A DNA stretch of 64,000 nucleotides from NCBI GenBank assembly GCA_021768185.1, contig JAETNP010000025.1:1-64000 (forward strand), written 5' to 3'. Shown here piece after piece: positions 1 to 8,924 of this stretch (positions within the stretch are counted from its first letter, which is position 1; each line of letters opens with the position of its first letter). A program made the translations under genes and the position numbers. Below the pieces are notes generated by a model. The model was given only the letters and a program-made list of their open reading frames with translations, was not told the DNA's origin and made no database searches. This stretch comes from Oscillospiraceae bacterium. GTDB lineage: Bacteria > Bacillota > Clostridia > Oscillospirales > Oscillospiraceae.

Positions 1-51
1 GCGCACAATATTTACTTTTTCTTCAGGTCCTAATCTCTTGTTCCTCGACAT
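1..51 (-). CDS. IS transposase N-terminus (OrfA-like), cut by window edge
   Basis: On the minus strand an ATG at 51 opens a frame that runs off the window. The 17 visible residues read MSRNKRLGPEEKVNIVR. The pattern 'LxPEEKVxIV' at the start of a basic protein is typical of the helix-turn-helix first ORF of IS3-family transposases. A strong Shine-Dalgarno (GGAGGGAG) lies about 7 bases upstream. Only the family resemblance of a short stretch supports this, so the exact IS family is not assigned. It probably marks an insertion next to the glycoside phosphorylase operon. Confidence 0.5.
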   Translation of the reverse strand, partial: MSRNKRLGPEEKVNIVR

Positions 52-55
52 AACG

Positions 56-110
56 ATGCTCCCTCCATGAGGACAGTTTTATTTTTCACTGTCTCTCATA
101 GAGGGAGCAT
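56..110 (-). promoter_or_regulatory. Long inverted repeat that would mask the transposase ribosome-binding site
   Basis: Bases 56-77 and 88-110 are near-perfect inverted repeats (about 22 pairs with one mismatch and one bulge) around a T-rich loop. In a minus-strand transcript the 3' arm contains the GGAGGGAG ribosome-binding site of the transposase start at 51, so folding would hide it. IS10, IS50 and IS200 are known to use this arrangement to stop transcripts entering from outside from producing transposase. It probably also lies at or near the end of the element. Confidence 0.55.
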
Positions 111-186
111 ATCAAATCCAACCCGCTGTTTTCTCCTCTGCGTTCCGGTACAATAGAGATACTAAAACAGGAAGGGCGGCGGTAAT

Positions 187-2850
187 TTGCAGCAATTGGA
201 ATTTTTGAATGAACAGGGTGATTTCATCCTGCATTGCGCACAGGACCATGCAGGCATCTATTTCCCGCTGGTCAATGAAAGCGGTATGATGTCCAGCGTG
301 ACGCCCCTGCTCTCCGGGGACTGCAAGACAGGACAGAGTACCTTCCTTCTGGCCCCCGCCAGCGCGGAGACGCTCCATGAGAGCCGGGCAAGCCGGAATT
401 TTTGGGTTCAGATCGACGGCTGGACGCCCTGGTCCGCCGCCGGACAGAGCGCGCCGCAGCAGGCCCTCCGCTTCATGGAGGAGGCAGAGGAGGCGGTCCT
501 GACCGGCGGGCTGTTGTGGCAGAAGGTCAGCCGGAAGCATAAAGCGTCCGGCCTGTACGCGGAGATCCTCAGCTTTGTCCCGGCGGGGCGGGAGAATATC
601 GAGATCATGCAGGTGGCCCTGAGCAACTGCGGCACGGCGGCGCTGAGGCTGGCCCCAACGGCGGCTATCCCTGTCTATGGGCGCAGCGCCGACAGCATCC
701 GGGACCACCGGCATGTCACCAGTCTGCTCCACCGGGTGGAGCTGCGCCCCCACGGCCTGGACGTGACGCCCACCATGGTCTTTGACGAGCGGGGCCACCG
801 GCCGGGGCAGGTGACCTACCGGGTGTGGGGCGGCGACGAGACCGGAATGCCTCCCGCCGGCTTTATTCCCCTGGTGCAGGATTTCGTGGGCCGGGGAAGC
901 TACGACTGGCCGGAGGCCGTGGTGCGTCCGGAGCCGGAACGCCTGCGGCACGCCGGTGAACGCGCCCAGGGGGGAGAGGTCGTCGCGGCGCTGTTTTTCC
1001 CCGCAGTGACGCTCCTGCCCGGCGAGAAACGCCGGTATCAGATTGTCCTCTCGATAGACGATAACCCCGCGCCCTATCTGACGCCCGACGCGGTGGAGGC
1101 GGCTCTGGAAAAAACCAAGCAATGGTGGCAGACCCGGACTGCGGCGGGCTTCCGCACAGGCAGCTCCCAGTTTGACACCTGGATGCGCTGGGTATCCGTA
1201 CAGCCCACCCTGCGGCGGATCTTCGGATGCAGCTTCCTGCCCCACCACGACTATGGCCGGGGCGGCCGGGGCTGGCGGGATCTGTGGCAGGACAGTCTGG
1301 CCCTGCTGCTGACAGACCCGGGCAGCATCCGCGAGGACCTTCTCAGCTATTTTGCGGGCGTACGGACGGATGGCACCAACGCCACCATTGTTGGGTCCAG
1401 ACCCGGAGAGTTCAGGGCGGACCGGAACAACATTCCCCGGGTCTGGATGGACCACGGCTTCTGGCCCCTTCTCACCACGGCCCTTTACCTGGACGAAACG
1501 GGGGATGTCCGCTTCCTTTTGGAAGGGCAGACCTATTTTACAGATCTGCTGCCCTGCCGGGGCGAGGGGGAGCGCCGGGCCCAGCCCGGTCCCGCCAGGA
1601 GCGGAACGGTTCTGGAGCATTTGCTGGTTCAGCTGACGGCGGCTTTCTTTGACGTGGGGGAGCACGGGCACATGCGCCTGCGGGGTGCGGACTGGAACGA
1701 TGGACTGGACATGGCCCGGGAGCGGGGGGAGAGCGTGGCTTTCACCGCCGCCTACGCCTATGGCTTTGAGCTGCTGGCCGGCCTTGTGCATTCCCTGTCT
1801 GAACAGGGTACCGCGGAGGCGGTCATCAGCGCCGCGCTGGCGGAGCTTCTTGACTTTCCGGAGGAAAAATACGGCAATAAAGAGGTTATGTGGCCGGCCT
1901 TGGTCCGGTACTGCGAGGCGATCGACCGCAGCGGCGATGTCATCAGCGTTCCCATGGAGGAGCTGGCCGGAAAGCTGCGGACTATGGCCCGCTGGCTGCG
2001 CTGCCACATTGCCCGGACCGAGTGGGTCGGGGACGGCGCGGACCTCCACTGGTTCAACAGCTACTACGACAATTCCGGCCGCCAGGTGGAGGGCCTGCGG
2101 GGCGAGACGGTGCGCATGATGCTCACCGGGCAGGTATTCTGCATCCTCTCCGGCACGGCCTCTGAGGAACAAGTGCGGGAGATCGTCCGGGCGGCGGACT
2201 GGTACCTGTGCCACCCCGCCAGGGGCGGGTACTGCCTGAATACGGACTTCGGCGAGGTCAAGCTGGACATGGGGCGCATGTTCGGCTTCGCCTACGGCAG
2301 CAAGGAGAACGGCGCGGTGTTCAGTCACATGGCGGTGATGTACGCCTACGCCCTCTATGTCCGGGGCTTTGCCGCGGAGGGCTGGAGGGTCCTGGATCTC
2401 CTGTTCCGCCAGAGCTGCAATTTTGCCCGCAGCGAGATTCTGCCCGGCATTCCGGAATACTTTGACCTCCGGGGCCGGGGGATGTATCCCTACCTCACCG
2501 GCGCGGCCAGCTGGCTGCTGCTGACTATGCAGACCCAGGCCTTCGGCGTGCGGGGCTGCGGAGGGAACCTGGTGCTGGAGCCCAAGCTGACGGCGGAGCA
2601 GTTTGACGCCGAAGGAATTGCGGAGATATGCTGCACCGCCGCAGGCCGCAGGCTTCGCGTGCGCTATGAGAATCCGGAAAAGCTGGACTGGGGGGCGTAT
2701 CAGGTTGGTACGGTGACCGCCGGGGACCGGCAATGGACGCCGGAGGCGGGCCGCATCCTGCTCCGGCCTGAAGAGCTGCCGGAAACCGGCGGCGCGTTAG
2801 AGCTCACCGTGACGCTTGTGCCGCTGAAAGGAGGAACAAAGGATGTTTGA
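187..2850 (+). CDS. GH94-type glycoside phosphorylase (cellobiose phosphorylase-like)
   Basis: An 887-residue cytosolic protein with the GH94 layout: N-terminal beta-sandwich (about residues 1-270), linker helices, then an (alpha/alpha)6 barrel. The barrel shows the family signatures RGGRGWRDLWQD near residue 360 and GADWNDGLD near 500, which carries the catalytic acid Asp. GH94 enzymes split beta-glucosides with phosphate, giving glucose- or GlcNAc-1-phosphate and so saving ATP. Substrate cannot be read from sequence. Translation appears to start at TTG 187 behind AGGAAGGGCGG; no better start is visible. The stop overlaps the next gene by 8 bases, so the two are translationally coupled. No signal peptide. 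Confidence 0.85.
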   Translation: MQQLEFLNEQGDFILHCAQDHAGIYFPLVNESGMMSSVTPLLSGDCKTGQSTFLLAPASAETLHESRASRNFWVQIDGWTPWSAAGQSAPQQALRFMEEAEEAVLTGGLLWQKVSRKHKASGLYAEILSFVPAGRENIEIMQVALSNCGTAALRLAPTAAIPVYGRSADSIRDHRHVTSLLHRVELRPHGLDVTPTMVFDERGHRPGQVTYRVWGGDETGMPPAGFIPLVQDFVGRGSYDWPEAVVRPEPERLRHAGERAQGGEVVAALFFPAVTLLPGEKRRYQIVLSIDDNPAPYLTPDAVEAALEKTKQWWQTRTAAGFRTGSSQFDTWMRWVSVQPTLRRIFGCSFLPHHDYGRGGRGWRDLWQDSLALLLTDPGSIREDLLSYFAGVRTDGTNATIVGSRPGEFRADRNNIPRVWMDHGFWPLLTTALYLDETGDVRFLLEGQTYFTDLLPCRGEGERRAQPGPARSGTVLEHLLVQLTAAFFDVGEHGHMRLRGADWNDGLDMARERGESVAFTAAYAYGFELLAGLVHSLSEQGTAEAVISAALAELLDFPEEKYGNKEVMWPALVRYCEAIDRSGDVISVPMEELAGKLRTMARWLRCHIARTEWVGDGADLHWFNSYYDNSGRQVEGLRGETVRMMLTGQVFCILSGTASEEQVREIVRAADWYLCHPARGGYCLNTDFGEVKLDMGRMFGFAYGSKENGAVFSHMAVMYAYALYVRGFAAEGWRVLDLLFRQSCNFARSEILPGIPEYFDLRGRGMYPYLTGAASWLLLTMQTQAFGVRGCGGNLVLEPKLTAEQFDAEGIAEICCTAAGRRLRVRYENPEKLDWGAYQVGTVTAGDRQWTPEAGRILLRPEELPETGGALELTVTLVPLKGGTKDV

Positions 2851-5800
2851 CCAGCAGGGGCGTTATGTCATTCGGGATTACCAGACAAAGCCGCCCTTTT
2901 CCAGCTTCCTTCCCGGCATTGCCGGACCTATGGGGGTGCCGATCTGGTGCTACTACAATAACCGGGGCCAGGCGGTGTGCAGCTTCGGCGCAAAGGACAA
3001 GGACCACGCCATCATGGAGTTCTCTCCCGCGCACACCGCGTACCAGAATGTGAGCCGCACAGGCTTCCGGACCTTCTGCAAGACAAACGGCGCATATCGG
3101 GAATTGTTCACCGGAAACTGCGATATGCACATCGGAATGAGCGAGGTGGAGATCACCTGCCGGGAAAGCGGGCTGGAGGCTTCCGCCCTCTACTTCGGCG
3201 TCCCCGGCGAGCGGACGGCAGCGCTGGCCCGGGTGCTGACTGTGCGGAATGCCGGAGAAGCGCCCGCCGCGCTGGAACTGCTGGATGGGATGCCCGCCGT
3301 GGTACCCTACGGGGTGGACCAGGACGCGCTGAAGAATATGGCGAACCTGGCGAAGGCGTGGATGCAGGCGGAGGATGCGGACGCGGGCCGCGCCTGCTTC
3401 CGTGTGCGGGCCTCCATGGCGGACACTGCCCAGGTGACGGAGGTGAAGGGCTGCAACTTCTGTCTGGGCCTGGACGGGGCCGGGACGCTGCTGCGCCCGC
3501 TGGTCCAGCCGGAGCTGGTGTTTGGACAGGATACCTCTCTGGCAAGACCGGAGGGATTCGTGAGTACCTCCCTGGAAAAGCTGACGGCGCTGCCGCAGAT
3601 GACGGAAAACCGCTTTCCCTGCTGCTTTTTGCCCATGGAGGCAGTCCTGGAGCCGGGGGAAGAGATCGAGCTGTTCTCCCTCTACGGTCAGGCGGAGGAC
3701 AAGGGCCGCGTCGCGGCGCTGGCGGGCCGGGTGAACGGCAAGGACTGGTTCGAGGCAAAACGCCGGGAGGCCAAAGCGCTGGTGGACGGCCTTTGCGCCC
3801 CGATTGCCGCCAAAACCGGCGACCCCGTTTTTGACGCTTACTGCCGCCAGAGCTATCTGGATAACCTCCTCCGGGGCGGCGCGCCTGTCTTTTTTGAGAG
3901 CGAAGGGAAAAAAGCGCCCTTCTATCTCTACTCCCGGAAGCACGGCGACCTGGAGCGGGAGTATAACTACTTCTCCCTTGGCGGCGAGTATTATGCCCAA
4001 GGAAACGGGAATTTCCGGGATGTCAACCAGAACCGCCGGTGCAGCGTCCTGTTTGCCCCCGATATGGGCGCGGAGGATATCCATACCTTCTTTGATCTGA
4101 TTCAATCGGACGGCTATAATCCGCTGGTGGTCACTGCCAGCACCTATACGATTCCCAATGAGATCCTGGGCCAATTTCTGGAGAAGCTGCCGGAGAACCG
4201 CCGCGCCCAAGCGTCGGCGCTCTTGTCAAAGCCCTTCACACCCGGTACGCTGGCTATGGCGCTGGAGGACTGGGGGCTGGGAGAAAGCGTGGGGACGCTG
4301 ACAGCGGCTGCCGTCTGCGCCGCCGGCAGCGAACCCAACGCCGCCTTTTCCGAGGGCTATTGGTGCGACCACTGGACCTATAACCTGGATTTGATCGAGA
4401 GTTATCTGTCCGTCTACCCGGAGCAGGCGGAGAAGCTGCTGTTTGAGGACCGCCGCTGCCGCTGGTATGAATCCCGCGCCCTGGTCAATCCACGGGCAAA
4501 ACGGTATTGCATGACAGCCAACGGCCTACGCCAGTACCATGCCCTGGATGAAGATACAAAGGCGAATACTACCCGAAAGTGGATGTACGCTGGTGAAGGG
4601 GAGGCCCGCAGTACGCTGATCGAGAAGCTGCTGCTGCTCTGCGCCGTCAAAACGGCCACCCTGGATGCCGCGGGCATGGGCGTCGAAATGGAGGGCGGCA
4701 AGCCCGGCTGGTATGACGCGCTCAACGGCCTGCCCGGCCTGCTGGGGTCCTCCATGGCAGAGAGCTGCGAGCTGGCCCGGCTGCTGGCCTTCACACGTAA
4801 GGCGCTGGCCGGGTATGGGCGGGATATTTCTATCTATGAAGAGATCGCGGGCCTGCTGGAGGCGGTAAACGGCATCCTGCAAACTGAGGACGATCCCTAC
4901 GTCCGGTGGGACCGGATGAACCGCGTCAAAGAGAGCTACCGCGCGCAGACCGCCTTTGGTTTCAGCGGAGAGCGGCGGGCACTTGGCAGCCGGGCCCTGA
5001 CGGAGATGCTGGAGCGGATGGAGCGGGCGGTCCTCTCCGGCATTCAGAAAGCGGAGAAGCTGGGCGGCGGCATCTGCACCACCTATTTCACCTTTGAGGC
5101 CGCAGGCATAGCCGATACCCCCGATGGCCCCATGCCGCTGGCCCTGGAGCCCCATCCGCTGCCCCTGTTCCTGGAGGGCCCGGTGCGCTGGCTGAAGCTG
5201 GACTTCCCCCGGGCGGAAAAAGAGGCGCTGGCCGGCAAGGTGCGGGAGAGCGGGCTCTATGACCAGGTACTGAACATGTACAAGGTCAATGAAAGCCTGT
5301 CCTCCGTCAGCTATGAAGCGGGGCGCGCCCTGGCCTTCCCCCCTGGCTGGCTGGAAAACGAATCCATATGGCTTCACATGGAGTATAAATACCTGCTGGA
5401 GCTGCTGAAAAGCGGATTGTACCAGCAGTTCAGCGAAGCCTTTCATGACGCAGCCATTCCCTTCCTGGACCCGGCACGGTACGGCAGAAGCCCCCTGGAG
5501 AACGTATCCTTCCTGGCCTCCTCCGCCAACCCGGACCCCTCGGTATGGGGACGGGGCTTTGTGGCGAGGCTGTCCGGCTCCACGGCGGAGCTTCTGCAGA
5601 TCTGGCAGCTGATGTTCTTTGGCCCCGCGCCTTTCCAATGGGATGGAACCGGCCTGCGTCTGCGTTTTGCTCCCTTTATCCCTGCTTATCTCATGCCGGG
5701 GGACGGCGTGATAGAGGCCGCGTTTTTAGGCGGCGTCAAGGTGGTCTACCACGCCGCCGGACTAGCGGAGCTGGTTCCCGGAAGGACGGTTCCCGTCCGC

Positions 5801-5920
5801 TGGGAACTGACGGACCGGGACGGCGGGAAGCGGATCGTGGATGGACCTGCGCTTGGCGACAGGGATGCCCGCGCGGTGCGGGCGGGACACATCAGTGAGA
5901 TCAACATCACAATGAAGTGA
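2843..5920 (+). CDS. Large beta-glucan phosphorylase-like protein (GH94/GH149/GH161 type)
   Basis: A 1025-residue protein distantly related to the preceding GH94 enzyme. The N-terminal half is beta-rich. The barrel half carries GNFRDVNQNRR near residue 390 and GWYDALNGLPGLLGSSM near 615, where the Asp sits at the position of the GH94 general acid. The size and the 'NGLPGL.GS' signature recall the oligoglucan phosphorylases of GH149 and GH161 better than classical cellobiose phosphorylases, but the family is inferred from memory of motifs. Start ATG 2843 follows GGAGGAACAAAGG. It sits between the GH94 gene and the GH30 gene, so the three probably degrade one imported beta-glucan oligosaccharide inside the cell. 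Confidence 0.75.
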   Translation: MFDQQGRYVIRDYQTKPPFSSFLPGIAGPMGVPIWCYYNNRGQAVCSFGAKDKDHAIMEFSPAHTAYQNVSRTGFRTFCKTNGAYRELFTGNCDMHIGMSEVEITCRESGLEASALYFGVPGERTAALARVLTVRNAGEAPAALELLDGMPAVVPYGVDQDALKNMANLAKAWMQAEDADAGRACFRVRASMADTAQVTEVKGCNFCLGLDGAGTLLRPLVQPELVFGQDTSLARPEGFVSTSLEKLTALPQMTENRFPCCFLPMEAVLEPGEEIELFSLYGQAEDKGRVAALAGRVNGKDWFEAKRREAKALVDGLCAPIAAKTGDPVFDAYCRQSYLDNLLRGGAPVFFESEGKKAPFYLYSRKHGDLEREYNYFSLGGEYYAQGNGNFRDVNQNRRCSVLFAPDMGAEDIHTFFDLIQSDGYNPLVVTASTYTIPNEILGQFLEKLPENRRAQASALLSKPFTPGTLAMALEDWGLGESVGTLTAAAVCAAGSEPNAAFSEGYWCDHWTYNLDLIESYLSVYPEQAEKLLFEDRRCRWYESRALVNPRAKRYCMTANGLRQYHALDEDTKANTTRKWMYAGEGEARSTLIEKLLLLCAVKTATLDAAGMGVEMEGGKPGWYDALNGLPGLLGSSMAESCELARLLAFTRKALAGYGRDISIYEEIAGLLEAVNGILQTEDDPYVRWDRMNRVKESYRAQTAFGFSGERRALGSRALTEMLERMERAVLSGIQKAEKLGGGICTTYFTFEAAGIADTPDGPMPLALEPHPLPLFLEGPVRWLKLDFPRAEKEALAGKVRESGLYDQVLNMYKVNESLSSVSYEAGRALAFPPGWLENESIWLHMEYKYLLELLKSGLYQQFSEAFHDAAIPFLDPARYGRSPLENVSFLASSANPDPSVWGRGFVARLSGSTAELLQIWQLMFFGPAPFQWDGTGLRLRFAPFIPAYLMPGDGVIEAAFLGGVKVVYHAAGLAELVPGRTVPVRWELTDRDGGKRIVDGPALGDRDARAVRAGHISEINITMK

Positions 5921-5929
5921 GGGAAAGCT

Positions 5930-7255
5930 ATGAAAGCGACCTTAACCACTACAAACCTGAAAGAGGGCCAGCTCTGGCGCCAGGAAGAAATCGCCGGTGG
6001 AGCGGTGGACTGTGTCCATCAGGTGACCGTCTATCCCTCTGCCCGGTATCAGACCTTCGAGGGCTTTGGCGGCGCGTTCACCGAAGCCGCCGCCCACGCC
6101 TGGCGGCAGCTGCCGGAAGAGCGGCAGACGGCGTTTCTGAACTGCTATTTTGGCGCGGAGGGCCTGCAGTATACCCAGGGACGGGTTCACATCGGCAGTT
6201 GTGATTTTTCTCTGGGCAACTATGCCTGTCAGACCGGTCCGGAGGATCACGGATTTCACACCGAGCATGACGACAGGTACTTGATCCCGATGATCCAGGC
6301 GGCGCAGGCCGTGGCCGGACGCCCCATTGCGCTGCTGCTGAGTCCCTGGAGCCCGCCGGGCTTCATGAAGACCAACGGAGAGATGAACCACGGCGGCAGC
6401 CTGAAGCCGGAATACCGTGCCCGCTGGGCGGAGTGCATGGCAAAATACGCCGCCTACTACCGTTCCGCCGGATGTGACGTGCGCAGAATGTCCATCCAGA
6501 ACGAGCCCGCCGCCGTGCAGACCTGGGATTCCTGCATCTGGTCGGGCGAGGAGGAGGGGATCTTCGCGGCGGAGTACTTATCCCCTGCGCTGAAAAAGGC
6601 GGGATGCGGCGACGTGAAGATCCTGGCCTGGGATCATAATAAGGACCTCCTGGTGCAGCGGGCCCGGGAAACGCTGTCCGTTTCCGGCGGGGAGGGGGCC
6701 GTTGCCGGCTTTGCGGTCCACTGGTACACCGGGGATCACTTCGAGGCCCTGCGCCTCGTAAAGGAGCATTGGCCGGATAAGGAGCTATGGTTCAGCGAGG
6801 GCTGCGTGGAGTACAGCCGCTTTGACGGCATGACGGCGCTGGAAAAGGCGGAGATGTACGCCCACGACATCCTGGGAAATCTGAATGGCGGCATCTCCGG
6901 GAGTATCGACTGGAACCTGCTGCTGGACGCCAAGGGCGGGCCGAATCATGTAGGAAATTTCTGTGAGGCGCCCGTCATGCTGGCGGAAGGCTGTTCTGAT
7001 TTTACACTGCAGAGTGAGTACTATTACATCGGACAATTCAGCCGGTTTATCCATCCGGGCGCAGTACGGCTGGGTACCTCTGCCTGGACCAGCAGAGCGG
7101 AGGTTACGGCCTTTGAAAATAGAGACGGCAGCAGAGCAGCTGTCATCCTTAACCAGGCAGAGGATGAAATGGTGGTCTCTGTGACGGAAGATGCCCAGTC
7201 GGGGTGGAATTTTGTAATAGCTCCCCATAGTATTGCAACCCTCAGATGGCGGTAG
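5930..7255 (+). CDS. GH30 family glycoside hydrolase
   Basis: A 441-residue protein with a (beta/alpha)8 barrel and a C-terminal beta domain. The opening YQTFEGFGGAFTEAAAH (residues 40-56) is the GH30 signature. Glu192 in SIQNEP is the acid/base and Glu290 in LWFSEG the nucleophile. GH30 includes glucosylceramidases, beta-1,6-glucanases, beta-xylosidases and beta-glucosidases; the sequence resembles the beta-1,6-glucanase/glucosylceramidase branch. There is no signal peptide, unlike most secreted GH30 enzymes, so it probably trims small imported beta-glucosides for the two phosphorylases just upstream (9-base gap). RBS GAGGGAAAG precedes ATG 5930. Confidence 0.85.
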   Translation: MKATLTTTNLKEGQLWRQEEIAGGAVDCVHQVTVYPSARYQTFEGFGGAFTEAAAHAWRQLPEERQTAFLNCYFGAEGLQYTQGRVHIGSCDFSLGNYACQTGPEDHGFHTEHDDRYLIPMIQAAQAVAGRPIALLLSPWSPPGFMKTNGEMNHGGSLKPEYRARWAECMAKYAAYYRSAGCDVRRMSIQNEPAAVQTWDSCIWSGEEEGIFAAEYLSPALKKAGCGDVKILAWDHNKDLLVQRARETLSVSGGEGAVAGFAVHWYTGDHFEALRLVKEHWPDKELWFSEGCVEYSRFDGMTALEKAEMYAHDILGNLNGGISGSIDWNLLLDAKGGPNHVGNFCEAPVMLAEGCSDFTLQSEYYYIGQFSRFIHPGAVRLGTSAWTSRAEVTAFENRDGSRAAVILNQAEDEMVVSVTEDAQSGWNFVIAPHSIATLRWR

Positions 7256-7304
7256 CTGCCTGGCAAATTGGGGTTTGCAGCTGATTAAAGCACATTTTAC
7301 TGTC

Positions 7305-7439
7305 TCATAGCGAAGCCTTTTTATTTGCAGCGAAGCAGATTTCGATAGGCAGTATCTTCTTCCTTTTCTGCGGCTTGTATTCCGGCATCTCCGCCGGCAG
7401 AAGCCGGTTCAAATATTGAAGCTGCTCAATTCGGTTCAT
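7305..7439 (-). CDS. Possible 44-residue basic peptide
   Basis: Twelve bases after the stop of the FMN/ferredoxin gene an ATG at 7439, preceded by AGAAGG, opens a 44-codon frame (MNRIEQLQYLNRLLPAEMPE at the N-terminus, then a Lys/Arg-rich KPQKRKK stretch). It would be the last gene of the ribU operon. I recognise no family. It could equally be untranslated 3' sequence; the tight spacing and the RBS are the only support. The region between it and the GH30 stop holds nothing else visible. Confidence 0.3.
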   Translation of the reverse strand: MNRIEQLQYLNRLLPAEMPEYKPQKRKKILPIEICFAANKKASL

Positions 7440-7451
7440 GGCGCCTTCTGC

Positions 7452-8075
7452 TCACCCCAGCTTTGTCACAGCTTTTACCGGACAGACGCGAAAACAGCTG
7501 CCGCAATGAATGCAGTGGCTGGAATCAATCACGCGGGGAATCGTATTGCTGATACAACCCTGGGGACATACACTGTGACAGCCCTGGCAGCCGATGCACG
7601 TTTCCGCATCGATCCGGTAGCCTGTCTCATGGACGGCCTCGCCGCCAAAAGAAAACGCTTGCCGGAAGGGAGGAAGCTGGGAAAGGTCAAAATATTCTCC
7701 CTCCCCCTTGTAAAGCTGGAACACCTCAAGGGCTTCCCGGCTCTTTGGGGTAGGATAGATCTTTTCCATGTAGGGATTCTTTTCAAAAATCTCCGTCAGC
7801 CGGTCTTTCCCGATGTTCCGCACCGCTCCCCGCACAGAAACAGCTACGGTAGAAAGGGTGCCGCTGCCTTTCATGCCGGAGAGGGCCACGAACGGGCGGG
7901 CCGTCAGGCGGTCATAAAAGGATTTCCCTTTGGCGGTCAGGAAATACAGGCCGCCCTCGTCTGCCAGCATCAAGTCGATCACGCAGGTCTGAGGCAGGCC
8001 GTTCTGGTCCAGGGTCGCGAATACGGTGGAGTGAATCTCTCCCTGCAAGATGTTGAAAATATCTGTTGTTGTCAT
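7452..8075 (-). CDS. FMN-binding split-barrel protein fused to a 2x[4Fe-4S] ferredoxin domain
   Basis: 207 residues. Residues 1-135 form a pyridoxamine-5'-phosphate-oxidase-type FMN split barrel. The C-terminus (about 150-207) holds two ferredoxin motifs, CIGCQGCHSVCPQG and CIHCGSCFRVCPVKA, with all eight cluster cysteines. Such fusions are common in anaerobes and are thought to move electrons between ferredoxin and FMN; the substrate is unknown. RBS AGGGGGGAACC. It lies 23 bases after the riboflavin transporter gene, under the same FMN riboswitch, which fits an FMN-dependent enzyme. Function beyond flavin/Fe-S redox is not assignable. Confidence 0.85.
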   Translation of the reverse strand: MTTTDIFNILQGEIHSTVFATLDQNGLPQTCVIDLMLADEGGLYFLTAKGKSFYDRLTARPFVALSGMKGSGTLSTVAVSVRGAVRNIGKDRLTEIFEKNPYMEKIYPTPKSREALEVFQLYKGEGEYFDLSQLPPFRQAFSFGGEAVHETGYRIDAETCIGCQGCHSVCPQGCISNTIPRVIDSSHCIHCGSCFRVCPVKAVTKLG

Positions 8076-8098
8076 AATGGTTCCCCCCTGTAGGAGTA

Positions 8099-8728
8099 TC
8101 AGCGGGTATGTCCGCGAAGGATTGGAGTTAATTTGGGAAAGGCAAGCATGGTCACGAAAGAGATGCCCAAGCCCTTTAACAAATTAAACGGGACGGCGTT
8201 CCAAAGAACTGCATCTAATTTTGTGTGGATGAAAGGGATAAATTCCGTGAAAGACGCAATCAGAGCGTCCAGCGGCATAAAACGCTCAAACAGCGGCAGC
8301 AAAATGAAATAGTTGGATAGCGCCGCCATGACAGCCATAGCCGCCGAACCGAGCAGGCACGCCAGCCATGCCCTGCCGCGCCATCTGTAAAAAACAAAGC
8401 CAGCAGTGAAGGATAGTGAGCTGCCCATTAAAAAGTTCGCCAACTCTCCAATGCCGCCTGTGCTGGTGGAGAACAAGCCCAGCAGATTTTTTACAAGCTC
8501 GACCGCAATTCCCGCCCACGGCCCCAGCGTCATAGCGCCAACCAGCGCGGGAAAATCGGAAATGTCCATCTTGGCGAAGGATGGGGACAGCGGAACAGGA
8601 AACTCAAAAAAGGCCAAAGCGAAGGAAATTGCGGCCAGAATTGCCGCGCTGGTAATGGCGTGGATGCTGCGGATGGACGCCGTTTCACGATGCACACTGG
8701 GATTGATCGAAATGGAATGGTCGTTCAT
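8099..8728 (-). CDS. ribU: Riboflavin ECF transporter substrate-binding subunit RibU
   Basis: About 209 residues, five to six hydrophobic helices. The block FPVPLSPSFAKMDISDFPAL is the characteristic RibU/ECF-S segment (riboflavin-binding loop), followed by GPWAGIAVELVKNLLG. The S component binds riboflavin in the membrane and works with the shared EcfA/EcfA'/EcfT energising module, which is not in this window. I place the start at ATG 8728, behind AAAAGGAGC, and not at the longer upstream alternative, because the leader there is occupied by the riboswitch hairpin. An FMN riboswitch directly upstream confirms the assignment and its control by FMN. Confidence 0.9.
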   Translation of the reverse strand: MNDHSISINPSVHRETASIRSIHAITSAAILAAISFALAFFEFPVPLSPSFAKMDISDFPALVGAMTLGPWAGIAVELVKNLLGLFSTSTGGIGELANFLMGSSLSFTAGFVFYRWRGRAWLACLLGSAAMAVMAALSNYFILLPLFERFMPLDALIASFTEFIPFIHTKLDAVLWNAVPFNLLKGLGISFVTMLAFPKLTPILRGHTR

Positions 8729-8758
8729 AATGCTCCTTTTGAGATATGGCTTGGAATT

Positions 8759-8790
8759 AAGGCCGTCCCGCATCGCGGCGGGACGGCCTT
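8759..8790 (-). terminator. GC-rich hairpin of the FMN riboswitch expression platform
   Basis: Perfect 12-bp stem (AAGGCCGTCCCG and its complement) with an 8-base loop, between the riboswitch aptamer and the ribU ribosome-binding site on the minus strand. No long T-run follows (AATTCC), so it may act as a terminator of modest strength or as a translation-control element. Confidence 0.6.
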
Positions 8791-8796
8791 GGCCTA

Positions 8797-8904
8797 TCTT
8801 CTTTCATCCAGACTATAACTGTCGGTCACGGAATTACACCGTATCCTGCCTTGCGGCTCGCGGACTGTACCGCCGGTGAGGAATTTCACCTCGCCCCGAA
8901 GATC
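8797..8904 (-). promoter_or_regulatory. FMN riboswitch (RFN element)
   Basis: Read on the minus strand, the segment carries the canonical RFN blocks in order: GGGGCGAGGTGAAATTCC, CACCGGCGGTA, GTCCGCGAGC, GTGTAATTCCGTGACCGACA and TAGTCTGGATGAAAGAAG. These match the conserved six-helix FMN aptamer, which turns genes off when FMN is plentiful. It precedes ribU and the FMN/ferredoxin gene. Only about 20 bases separate it from the upstream FMN-binding gene, so its RNA may come from an internal promoter or from read-through. Confidence 0.95.
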
Positions 8905-8924
8905 GGTATTGGGTTGTTTGCGTC

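Noticed and set aside
112-2733. 873-codon minus-strand open frame opposite the GH94 gene
   Set aside because: It is the complement of a GC-rich coding gene; no RBS, no domain, low-complexity composition rich in Gly, His, Pro and Arg.
2840-2855. Frameshift joining the two phosphorylase genes into one protein
   Set aside because: The 8-base overlap has its own RBS and each protein is a full-length, separate family member.
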